Assembly: GCA_037893245.1 (NCBI GenBank)
Contig: JBAIAA010000506.1
Coordinates: 557,001-621,000 of the forward strand
Reading direction: 5' to 3'
DNA: 64,000 nucleotides
Origin: Crossaster papposus
Taxonomy: Eukaryota; Echinodermata; Asteroidea; Velatida; Solasteridae
Below, in pieces: positions 9,351 through 20,939 of the stretch. The notes below the pieces were generated by a model, which ran no database searches, was not told the origin of the DNA, and was given only the letters and a program-made list of their open reading frames with translations. The stretch's first letter is position 1, and each line of letters begins with the position of its first letter. Made by a program: the position numbers and the translations under genes.

Positions 9351-12230
9351 TGTTTGTTAGGCTTATTGTGCGCTATAGACCATTTGGGAGTGTTGGAATT
9401 TCACTTCGCGTTCTGACGGTGACAAAAAACGAAAAGTGTTTTTTAGCCTCAATGGGCGCTATAGACCATTTGGGAGTGTTGGAAGTTCATTTCTCGTTCT
9501 GACGGTGAACAAAACCGAAAGGTGTTTTTTAACCTCAATGGGCGCTATAGAGTGTTGGAAGTTCATTTCGCGTTCTGACGGTGACAAAAACCGAAAATTG
9601 TTTTTTAGGCTCAAGGGGCACTATAGACCATTTGGGAGTGTTGGAAGTTCATTTCGCGTTCTGACGGTGAAAAAAACCGAAAAGTGTTGTTCAGCCTCAA
9701 TGGGCGCTATAGACCATTTGGGAGTGTTGGAAGTTCATTTCGCGTTCTGACGGCGAAAAAAACCGGAGGTGTTTTTTAGCCTCAATGGGCGCAATAGACC
9801 ATTTGGGAGTGTTGGAAGTTTATTTCCCGTTCTGACGGTGAAAAAAACCGGAAGTGTTGTTTAGCCCCAATGGGCGCTATAGACCATTTGGTAGTGTTGG
9901 AAGTTCATTTCTTGTTCTGACGGTGAACAAAACAGAAAGGTGTTTTAAAGCCTCAATGAGCGCTTTCGACCATTTGGGAGTGTTGGAAGTTCACTTCGCC
10001 TTCTGACCGTGACAAAAAAACCGAAAAGTGTTCTTTAGCCTCAATGGGCGCTATAGATCATTTGGGAGTGTTGGAAGTTCATTTCGCGTTCTGACGGTGA
10101 ACAAAACCGAAAAGTATTTTTTAGCCTCAATAGGCGCCATAGACCATTTTGGAGTGTTGGAAGTTCAATTCGCGTTCTGACGGTAACCAAAAACGAAAAG
10201 TGTTTTTTTAGCCTCAATGGGCGCTATATACCATTTGGTAGTGTTGGAAGTTCATTTCGTGTTCTGACGGTCAATTGCGCCGACAAGTGTTTGTTAGGCT
10301 TATTGTGCGCTATAGACCATTTGGGAGTGTTGGAATTTCACTTCGCGTTCTGACGGTGACAAAAACCGAAAAGTGTTTTTTAGTCTCAATGGGCGCTATA
10401 GACCATTTGGGAATGTTGGAAGTTCATTTCTCGTTCTGACGGTGAACAAAACCGAAAGGTGTTTTTTAGCCTCAATGGGCGCTATAGAGTGTTGGAAGTT
10501 CATTTCGCGTTCTGACGGTGAAAAAAAACGAAAATTGTTTTTTAGGCTCAAGGGGCGCTATAGACCATTTGGTAGTGTTGGAAGTTCATTTCGCGTTCTG
10601 ACGGTGAAAAAAACCGAAAAGTGTTTTTTAGGCTCAAGGGGCGCTATAGACCATTTGGGAGTGTTGGAAGTTCATTTCTCGTTCTGACGGTGAACAAAAC
10701 CGAAAGGTGTTTTTTAGCCTCAATGGGCGCTATAGACCATTTGGGAATGTTGGAAGTTCATTTCTCGTTCTGACGGTGAACAAAACCGAAAAGTGTTTTT
10801 TAGCCTCAATGGGCGCTATAGAGTGTTGGAAGTTCATTTCGCGTTCTGACGGTGAAAAAAACAGAAAAGTGTTTTTTAGGCTCAAAGGGCGCTATAGACC
10901 ATTTGGGAGTGTTGGAAGTTCATTTCTCGTTCTGACGGTGGACAAAACCGAAAGGTGTTTTTTAGCCTCAATGGGCGCTATAGACCATTTGGGAGTGTTG
11001 GAAGTTCATTTCGCGTTCTGACGGTGAAAAAAACCGAAAAGTGTTTTTTAGGCTCAATGGGCGCTTTCGACCATTTGGGAGTGTTGGAATTTCACTTCGC
11101 GTTCTGACGGTGACAAAAAACGAAAAGTGTTTTAAAGGCTCAATGAGCGCTTTCGACCATTTGGGAGTGTTGGAAGTTCACTTCGCCTTCTGACGGTGAC
11201 AAAAAAACCGAAAAGTGTTCTTTAGCCTCAATGGGCGCTATAGACCATTTGGGAGTGTTGGAAGTTCATTTCGCGTTCTGACGGTGAACAAAACCGAAAA
11301 GTATTTTTTAGCCTCAATGGGCGCCATAGACCATTTTGGAGTGTTGGAAGTTCAATTCGCGTTCTGACGGTAACCAAAAACGAAAAGTGTTTTTTTAGCC
11401 TCAATGGGCGCTATATACCATTTGGTAGTGTTGGAAGTTCATTTCGTGTTCTGACGGTCAATTGCGCCGAAAAGTGTTTGTTAGGCTTATTGTGCGCTAT
11501 AGACCATTTGGGAGTGTTGGAATTTCACTTCGCGTTCTGACGGTGACAAAAACCGAAAAGTGTTTTTTAGTCTCAATGGGCGCTATAGACCATTTGGGAA
11601 TGTTGGAAGTTCATTTCTCGTTCTGACGGTGAACAAAACCGAAAAGTGTTTTTTAGCCTCAATGGGCGCTATAGAGTGTTGGAAGTTCATTTCGCGTTCT
11701 GACGGTGAAAAAAACAGAAAAGTGTTTTTTAGGCTCAAAGGGCGCTATAGACCATTTGGGAGTGTTGGAAGTTCATTTCTCGTTCTGACGGTGAACAAAA
11801 CCGAAAGGTGTTTTTTAGCCTCAATGGGCGCTATAGACCATTTGGGAGTGTTGGAAGTTCATTTCGCGTTCTGACGGTGAAAAAAACCGAAAAGTGTTTT
11901 TTAGGCTCAATGGGCGCTTTCGACCATTTGGGAGTGTTGGAATTTCACTTCGCGTTCTGACGGTGACAAAAAACGAAAAGTGTTTTTTAGCCTCAATGGG
12001 CGCTATAGACCATTTGGGAGTGTTGGAAGTTCATTTCTCGTTCTGACGGTGAACAAAACCGAAAGGTGTTTTTTAGCCTCAATGGGCGCTATAGAGTGTT
12101 GGAAGTTCATTTCGCGTTCTGACGGTGAACAAAAACGAAAATTGTTTTTTAGGCTCAAGGGGCGCTATAGACCATTTGGGAGTGTTGGAAGTTCACTTCG
12201 CCTTCTGACGGTGACAAAAAAACCGAAAAG
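9350..12230 (+). repeat. Mosaic block with an 853-bp period and a long-range duplicated segment
   Basis: The first part (about 9,500-10,560) is shared with 26,484-27,544 at an offset of 16,984 bp. Shared private variants are CATTTCTTGTTCTGACGG, TCAATAGGCGCC and GCGCCGACAAG. The second part carries the GGGAATGTTGG ('k') monomers. A segment starting near 10,707 recurs near 11,560, 853 bp later, which is about ten monomers with one short unit. The unit GGCGCAATAGACC near 9,790 also recurs near 20,590, 24,371, 26,772, 30,765, 35,575, 37,092 and 39,046. Confidence 0.8.
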
Positions 12231-15200
12231 TGTTCTTTAGCCTCAATGGGCGCTATAGACCATTTGGGAGTGTTGGAAGTTCATTTCTCGTTCTGACGGT
12301 GAACAAAACCGAAAGGTGTTTTTTAGCCTCAATGGGCGCTATAGAGTGTTGGAAGTTCATTTCGCGTTCTGACGGTGAAAAAAACCGAAAATTGTTTTTT
12401 AGGCTCAAGGGGCGCTATAGACCATTTGGGAGTGTTGGAAGTTCACTTCGCCTTCTGACGGTGACAAAAAAACCGAAAAGTGTTCTTTAGCCTCAATGGG
12501 CGCTATAGACCATTTGGGAGTGTTGGAAGTTCATTTCGCGTTCTGACGGTGAACAAAACCGAAAAGTATTTTTTAGCCTCAATGGGCGCCATAGACCATT
12601 TTGGAGTGTTGGAATTTCAATTCGCGTTCTGACGGTAACCAAAAACGAAAAGTGTTTTTTTAGCCTCAATGGGCGCTATATACCATTTGGTAGTGTTGGA
12701 AGTTCATTTCGTGTTCTGACGGTCAATTGCGCCGAAAAGTGTTTGTTAGGCTTATTGTGCGCTATAGACCATTTGGGAGTGTTGGAATTTCACTTCGCGT
12801 TCTGACGGTGACAAAAACCGAAAATTGTTTTTTAGGCTCAAGAGGCGGTATAGACCATTTGGGAGTGTTGGAAGTTCATTTCCCGTTCTGACGGTGAAAC
12901 AAACCGAAAAGTGTTGTTTAGCCCCAATGGGCGCTATAGACCATTTGGTAGTGTTGGAAGTTCATTTCGCGTTCTGACGGTGAAAAAAACCGAAAAGTGT
13001 TTTTTAGGCTCAAGGGGCGCTATAGACCATTTGCGAGTGTTGGAAGTTCATTTCTCGTTCTGACGGTGAACAAAACCGAAAGGTGTTTTTTAGGCTCAAT
13101 GGGCGCTTTCGACCATTTGGGAGTGTTGGAATTTCACTTCGCGTTCTGACGGCGACAAAAAACGAAAAGTGTTTTTTAGCCTCAATGGGCGCTATAGACC
13201 ATTTGGGAGTGTTGGAAGTTCATTTCCCGTTCTGACGGTGAAACAAACCGAAAAGTGTTGTTTAGCCCCAATGGGCGCTATAGACCATTTGGTAGTGTTG
13301 GAAGTTCATTTCGCGTTCTGACGGTGAAAAAAACCGAAAAGTGTTTTTTAGCCTCAATGGGCGCTATATACCATTTGGGAGTGTTGGAAGTTCATTTTGC
13401 GTTCTGACGGTGAACAAAACCGAAAGGTGTTTTTTAGCCTCAATGGGCGCTATAGACCATTTGGGAGTGTTGGAAGTTCATTTCGCGTTCTGACGGTGAA
13501 AAAAACCGAAAAGTGTTTTTTAGGCTCAATGGGCGCTTTCGACCATTTGGGAGTGTTGGAATTTCACTTCGCGTTCTGACGGTGACAAAAAACGAAAAGT
13601 GTTTTTTAGCCTCAATGGGCGCTATAGACCATTTGGGAGTGTTGGAAGTTCATTTCTCGTTCTGACGGTGAACAAAACCGAAAGGTGTTTTTTAGCCTCA
13701 ATGGGCGCTATAGAGTGTTGGAAGTTCATTTCGCGTTCTGACGGTGAAAAAAACAGAAAGGTGTTTTTTAGGCTCAATGGGCGCTATAGACCATTTGGGA
13801 GTGTTGGAAGTTCATTTCGCGTTCTGACGGTGAAAACAACCGAAAAGTGTTTTAAAGGCTCAATGAGCGCTTTCGACCATTTGGGAGTGTTGGAAGTTCA
13901 CTTCGCCTTCTGACGGTGACAAAAAAACCGAAAAGTGTTCTTTAGCCTCAATGGGCGCTATAGACCATTTGGGAGTGTTGGAAGTTCATTTCGCGTTCTG
14001 ACGGTGACAAAAACAGAAAAGTGTTTTTTAGGCTCAAAGGGCGCTATAGACCATTTGGGAGTGTTGGAAGTTCATTTCTCGTTCTGACGGTGAACAAAAC
14101 TGAAAGGTGTTTTTTAGCCTCAATGGGCGCTATAGACCATTTGGGAGTGTTGGAAGTTCATTTCGCGTTCTGACGGTGAAAAAAACCGAAAAGTGTTTTT
14201 TAGCCTCAATGGGCGCTATAGACCATTTGGGAGTGTTGGAAGTTCATTTCTCGTTCTGACGGTGAACAAAACCGAAAGGTGTTTTTTAGCCTCAATGGGC
14301 GCTATAGAGTGTTGGAAGTTCATTTCGCGTTCTGACGGTGAACAAAAACGAAAATTGTTTTTTAGGCTCAATGGGCGCTTTCGACCATTTGGGAGTGTTG
14401 GAATTTCACTTCGCGTTCTGACGGTGACAAAAAACGAAAAGTGTTTTTTAGCCTCAATGGGCGCTATAGACCATTTGGGAGTGTTGGAAGTTCATTTCTC
14501 GTTCTGACGGTGAACAAAACCGAAAGGTGTTTTTTAGCCTCAATGGGCGCTATAGAGTGTTGGAAGTTCATTTCGCGTTCTGACGGTGAAAAAAAACGAA
14601 AATAGTTTTTTAGGCTCAATGGGCGCTTTCGACCATTTGGGAGTGTTGGAATTTCACTTCGCGTTCTGACGGTGACAAAAAACGAAAAGTGTTTTTTAGC
14701 CTCAATGGGCGCTATAGACCATTTGGGAGTGTTGGAAGTTCATTTCTCGTTCTGACGGTGAACAAAACCGAAAGGTGTTTTTTAGCCTCAATGGGCGCTA
14801 TAGAGTGTTGGAAGTTCATTTCGCGTTCTGACGGTGAAAAAAAACGAAAATTGTTTTTTAGGCTCAAGGGGCGCTATAGACCATTTGGGAGTGTTGGAAG
14901 TTCATTTCACGTTCTGACGGTGAAACAAACCGGAAGTGTTGTTTAGCCCCAATGGGCGCTATAGACCATTTGGTAGTGTTGGAAGTTCATTTCTCGTTCT
15001 GACGGTGAACAAAACAGAAAGGTGTTTTTTAGCCTCAATGGGCGCTATAGACCATTTGGGAGTGTTGGAAGTTCATTTCGCGTTCTGACGGTGAAAACAA
15101 CCGAAAAGTGTTTTAAAAGCTCAATGAGCACTTTCGACCATTTGGGAGTGTTGGAAGTTCACTTCGCCTTCTGACGGTGACAAAAAAACCGAAAAGTGTT

Positions 15201-18200
15201 TTTTAGGCTCAAGGGGCGCTATAGACCATTTGGGAGTGTTGGAAGTTCACTTCGCCTTCTGACGGTGACAAAAAAACCGAAAAGTGTTCTTTAGCCTCAA
15301 TGGGCGCTATAGACCATTTGGGAGTGTTGGAAGTTCATTTCTCGTTCTGACGGTGAACAAAACCGAAAGGTGTTTTTTAGCCTCAATGGGCGCTATAGAG
15401 TGTTGGAAGTTCATTTCGCGTTCTGACGGTGAAAAAAACCGAAAATTGTTTTTTAGGCTCAAGGGCGCTATAGACCATTTGGGAGTGTTGGAAGTTCACT
15501 TCGCCTTCTGACGGTGACAAAAAAAAACGAAAAGTGTTCTTTAGCCTCAATGGGCGCTATAGACCATTTGGGAGTGTTGGAAGTTCATTTCGCGTTCTGA
15601 CGGTGAACAAAACCGAAAAGTATTTTTTAGCCTCAATGGGCGCCATAGACCATTTTGGAGTGTTGGAAGATCAATTCGCGTTCTGACGGTAACCAAAAAC
15701 GAAAAGTGTTTTTTTAGCCTCAATGGGCGCTATATACCATTTGGTAGTGTTGGAAGTTCATTTCGTGTTCTGACGGTCAATTGCGCCGAAAAGTGTTTGT
15801 TAGGCTTATTGTGCGCTATAGACCATTTGGGAGTGTTGGAATTTCACTTCGCGTTCTGACGGTGACAAAAACCGAAAATTGTTTTTTAGGCTCAAGAGGC
15901 GGTATAGACCATTTGGGAGTGTTGGAAGTTCATTTCCCGTTCTGACGGTGAAACAAACCGAAAAGTGTTGTTTAGCCCCAATGGGCGCTATAGACCATTT
16001 GGTAGTGTTGGAAGTTCATTTCGCGTTCTGACGGTGAAAAAAACCGAAAAGTGTTTTTTAGGCTCAAGGGGCGCTATAGACCATTTGGGAGTGTTGGAAG
16101 TTCATTTCTCGTTCTGACGGTGAACAAAACCGAAAGGTGTTTTTTAGGCTCAATGGGCGCTTTCGACCATTTGGGAGTGTTGGAATTTCACTTCGCGTTC
16201 TGACGGCGACAAAAAACGAAAAGTGTTTTTTAGCCTCAATGGGCGCTATAGACCATTTGGGAGTGTTGGAAGTTCATTTCCCGTTCTGACGGTGAAACAA
16301 ACCGAAAAGTGTTGTTTAGCCCCAATGGGCGCTTTTGACCATTTGGTAGTGTTGGAAGTTCATTTCGCGTTCTGACGGTGAAAAAAACCGAAAAGTGTTT
16401 TTTAGCCTCAATGGGCGCTATATACCATTTGGGAGTGTTGGAAGTTCATTTTGCGTTCTGACGGTGAACAAAACCGAAAGGTGTTTTTTATTCTCAATGG
16501 GCGCTATAGACCATTTGGGAGTGTTGGAAGTTCATTTCGCGTTCTGACGGTGACAAAAACCGAAAAGTGTTTTTTAGGCTCAATGGGCGCTTTCGACCAT
16601 TTGGGAGTGTTGGAATTTCACTTCGCGTTCTGACGGTGACAAAAAACGAAAAGTGTTTTTTAGCCTCAATGGGCGCTATAGACCATTTGGGAGTGTTGGA
16701 AGTTCATTTCTCGTTCTGACGGTGAACAAAACCGAAAGGTGTTTTTTAGCCTCAATGGGCGCTATAGAGTGTTGGAAGTTCATTTCGCGTTCTGACGGTG
16801 AAAAAAACAGAAAGGTGTTTTTTAGGCTCAATGGGCGCTATAGACCATTTGGGAGTGTTGGAAGTTCATTTCGCGTTCTGACGGTGAAAACAACCGAAAA
16901 GTGTTTTAAAGGCTCAATGAGCGCTTTCGACCATTTGGGAGTGTTGGAAGTTCACTTCGCCTTCTGACGGTGACAAAAAAACCGAAAAGTGTTCTTTAGC
17001 CTCAATGGGCGCTATAGACCATTTGGGAGTGTTGGAAGTTCATTTCGCGTTCTGACGGTGACAAAAACAGAAAAGTGTTTTTTAGGCTCAAAGGGCGCTA
17101 TAGACCATTTGGGAGTGTTGGAAGTTCATTTCTCGTTCTGACGGTGAACAAAACTGAAAGGTGTTTTTTAGCCTCAATGGGCGCTATAGACCATTTGGGA
17201 GTGTTGGAAGTTCATTTCGCGTTCTGACGGTGAAAAAAACCGAAAAGTGTTTTTTAGCCTCAATGGGCGCTATAGACCATTTGGGAGTGTTGGAAGTTCA
17301 TTTCTCGTTCTGACGGTGAACAAAACCGAAAGGTGTTTTTTAGCCTCAATGGGCGCTATAGAGTGTTGGAAGTTCATTTTGCGTTCTGACGGTGAACAAA
17401 AACGAAAATTGTTTTTTAGGCTCAATGGGCGCTTTCTACCATTTGGGAGTGTTGGAATTTCACTTCGCGTTCTGACGGTGACAAAAAACGAAAAGTGTTT
17501 TTTAGCCTCAATGGGCGCTATAGACCATTTGGGAGTGTTGGAAGTTCATTTCTCGTTCTGACGGTGAACAAAACCGAAAGGTGTTTTTTAGCCTCAATGG
17601 GCGCTATAGAGTGTTGGAAGTTCATTTCGCGTTCTGACGGTGAAAAAAAACGAAAATTGTTTTTTAGGCTCAATGGGCGCTTTCGACCATTTGGGAGTGT
17701 TGGAATTTCACTTCGCGTTCTGACGGTGACAAAAAACGAAAAGTGTTTTTTAGCCTCAATGGGCGCTATAGACCATTTGGGAGTGTTGGAAGTTCATTTC
17801 TCGTTCTGACGGTGAACAAAACCGAAAGGTGTTTTTTAGCCTCAATGGGCGCTATAGACCATTTGGGAGTGTTGGAAGTTCATTTCGCGTTCTGACGGTG
17901 AAAAAAAACGAAAATTGTTTTTTAGGCTCAAGGGGCGCTAGAGACCATTTGGGAGTGTTGGAAGTTCATTTCACGTTCTGACGGTGAAACAAACCGGAAG
18001 TGTTGTTTAGCCCCAATGGGCGCTATAGACCATTTGGTAGTGTTGGAAGTTCATTTCTCGTTCTGACGGTGAACAAAACAGAAAGGTGTTTTTTAGCCTC
18101 AATGGGCGCTATAGACCATTTGGGAGTGTTGGAAGTTCATTTCGCGTTCTGACGGTGAAAACAACCGAAAAGTGTTTTAAAAGCTCAATGAGCGCTTTCG

Positions 18201-18347
18201 ACCATTTGGGAGTGTTGGAAGTTCACTTCGCCTTCTGACGGTGACAACAAAACCGAAAAGTGTTTTTTAGGCTCAAGGGGCGCTATAGACCATTTGGGAG
18301 TGTTGGAAGTTCACTTCGCCTTCTGACGGTGACAAAAAAACCGAAAA
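12230..18347 (+). repeat. 3,054-bp higher-order repeat, two full tandem copies
   Basis: Copy one is about 12,230-15,283 and copy two about 15,284-18,347, offset 3,054 bp over most of the length. The unit is about 36 monomers, five of them short in the first copy. Anchors are AGAGGCGGTATAGACC at about 12,845 and 15,899, the GGCGACAAAAAACG unit near 13,150 and 16,205, and the AACTGAAAGG unit near 14,098 and 17,152. The offset grows to 3,064 at the right end because a short monomer near 14,810 is full length near 17,860. Small differences include TTTGCGAGTG near 13,030 against TTTGGGAGTG in copy two. This is the longest tandem unit I could establish here. Confidence 0.88.
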
Positions 18348-20233
18348 GTGTTCTTTAGCCTCAATGGGCGCTATAGACCATTTGGGAGTGTTGGAAGTTC
18401 ATTTCTCGTTCTGACGGTGAACAAAACCGAAAGGTGTTTTTTAGCCTCAATGGGCGCTATAGAGTGTTGGAAGTTCATTTCGCGTTCTGACGGTGAAAAA
18501 AACCGAAAATTGTTTTTTAGGCTCAAGGGCGCTATAGACCATTTGGGAGTGTTGGAAGTTCACTTCGCCTTCTGACGGTGACAAAAAAAACGAAAAGTGT
18601 TCTTTAGCCTCAATGGGCGCTATAGACCATTTGGGAGTGTTGGAAGTTCATTTCGCGTTCTGACGGTGAACAAAACCGAAAAGTATTTTTTAGCCTCAAT
18701 GGGCGCCATAGACCATTTTGGAGTGTTGGAAGTTCAATTCGCGTTCTGACGGTAACCAAAAACGAAAAGTGTTTTTTTAGCCTCAATGGGCGCTATATAC
18801 CATTTGGGAGTGTTGGAATTTCACTTCGCGTTCTGACGGTGACAAAAACCGAAAATTGTTTTTTAGGCTCAAGGGGCGGTATAGACCATTTGGGAGTGTT
18901 GGAAGTTCATTTCCCGTTCTGACGGTGAAACAAACCGAAAAGTGTTGTTTAGCCCCAATGGGCGCTATAGACCATTTGGTAGTGTTGGAAGTTCATTTCG
19001 CGTTCTGACGGTGAAAAAAACCGAAAAGTGTTTTTTAGGCTCAAGGGGCGCTATAGACCATTTGGGAGTGTTGGAAGTTCATTTCTCGTTCTGACGGTGA
19101 ACAAAACCGAAAAGTGTTTTTTAGGCTCAATGGGCGCTTTCGACCATTTGGGAGTGTTGGAATTTCACTTCGCGTTCTGACGGCGACCAAAAACGAAAAG
19201 TGTTTTTTAGCCTCAATGGGCGCTATAGACCATTTGGGAGTGTTGGAAGTTCATTTCCCGTTCTGACGGTGAAACAAACCGAAAAGTGTTGTTTAGCCCC
19301 AATGGGCGCTATAGACCATTTGGTAGTGTTGGAAGTTCATTTCGCGTTTTGACGGTTGAAAAAAACCGAAAAGTGTTTTTTAGCCTCAATGGGCGCTATA
19401 TACCATTTGGGAGTGTTGGAAGTTCATTTCGCGTTCTGACGGTGAAAAAAACCGAAAAGTGTTTTTTAGGCTCAATGGGCGCTTTCGACCATTTGGGAGT
19501 GTTGGAAGTTCATTTCGCGTTCTGACGGTGAACAAAACCGAAAAGTATTTTTTAGCCTCAATGGGCGCCATAGACCATTTTGGAGTGTTGGAAGTTCAAT
19601 TCGCGTTCTGACGGTAACCAAAAACGAAAAGTGTTTTTTTAGCCTCAATGGGCGCTATATACCATTTGGGAGTGTTGGAATTTCACTTCGCGTTCTGACG
19701 GTGACAAAAACCGAAAATTGTTTTTTAGGCTCAAGGGGCGGTATAGACCATTTGGGAGTGTTGGAAGTTCATTTCCCGTTCTGACGGTGAAAAAAACCGA
19801 AAAGTGTTTTTTAGGCTCAAGGGGCGCTATAGACCATTTGGGAGTGTTGGAAGTTCATTTCTCGTTCTGACGGTGAACAAAACCGAAAGGTGTTTTTTAG
19901 GCTCAATGGGCGCTTTCGACCATTTGGGAGTGTTGGAATTTCACTTCGCGTTCTGACGGCGACCAAAAACGAAAAGTGTTTTTTAGCCTCAATGGGCGCT
20001 ATAGACCATTTGGGAGTGTTGGAAGTTCATTTCCCGTTCTGACGGTGAAACAAACCGAAAAGTGTTGTTTAGCCCCAATGGGCGCTATAGACCATTTGGT
20101 AGTGTTGGAAGTTCATTTCGCGTTCTGACGGTGAAAAAAACCGAAAAGTGTTTTTTAGCCTCAATGGGCGCTATATACCATTTGGGAGTGTTGGAATTTC
20201 ACTTCGCGTTCTGACGGTGACAAAAAACGAAAA
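18348..20233 (+). repeat. Deleted third copy of the 3,054-bp unit and its derivatives
   Basis: From 18,348 the sequence again follows the start of the 3,054-bp unit, including GGCTCAAGGGCGCTATAG with one G missing near 18,524. The 'i' monomer that normally follows 'h' is absent near 18,800: CTATATACCATTTGGGAGTG runs straight into AATTTCACTTCGCG. The same deleted arrangement appears near 19,655, and GGGGCGGTATAG recurs at 18,876 and 19,738, giving a local spacing of 862 bp. A private GTTTTGACGGTTGAAAAAAA lies near 19,346. No gene is visible. Confidence 0.8.
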
Positions 20234-20939
20234 GTGTTTTTTAGCCTCAATGGGCGCTATAGACCATTTGGGAGTGTTGGAAGTTCATTTCTCGTTCTGA
20301 CGGTGAACAAAACCGAAAGGTGTTTTTTAACCTCAATGGGCGCTATAGAGTGTTGGAAGTTCATTTCGCGTTGTGACGGTGACAAAAACCGAAAATTTTT
20401 TTTTAGGCTCAAGGGGCACTATAGACCATTTGGGAGTGTTGGAAGTTCATTTCGCGTTCTGACGGTGAAAAAAACCGAAAAGTGTTGTTCAGCCTCAATG
20501 GGCGCTATAGACCATTTGGGAGTGTTGGAAGTTCATTTCGCGTTCTGACGGCGAAAAAAACCGGAGGTGTTTTTTAGCCTCAATGGGCGCAATAGACCAT
20601 TTGGGAGTGTTGGAAGTTTATTTCCCGTTCTGACGGTGAAAAAAAACGGAAGTGTTGTTTAGCCCCAATGGGCGCTATAGACCATTTGGTAGTGTTGGAA
20701 GTTCATTTCTCGTTCTGACGGTGAACAAAACAGAAAGGTGTTTTAAAGGCTCAATGAGCGCTTTCGACCATTTGGGAGTGTTGGAAGTTCACTTCGCCTT
20801 CTGACCGTGACAAAAAAACCGAAAAGTGTTCTTTAGCCTCAATGGGCGCTATAGACCATTTGGGAGTGTTGGAAGTTCATTTCGCGTTCTGACGGTGAAC
20901 AAAACCGAAAAGTATTTTTTAGCCTCAATGGGCGCTATA
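20234..20939 (+). repeat. Shared block containing the GGCGCAATAGACC monomer
   Basis: This segment matches about 9,436-10,140 at an offset of 10,798 bp and also resembles 26.4-27.1, 30.5-31.1, 35.2-35.9 and 38.7-39.4 kb. The diagnostic order is a CTCG monomer, a short monomer with GACAAAAACCG, a monomer starting GGGGCACTATAG, one with GTGTTGTTCAGCC, one with GGCGAAAAAAACCGGAGG, and one starting GGCGCAATAGACC. Near 20,930 it lacks an h monomer that is present in the 31-kb copy. Confidence 0.78.
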
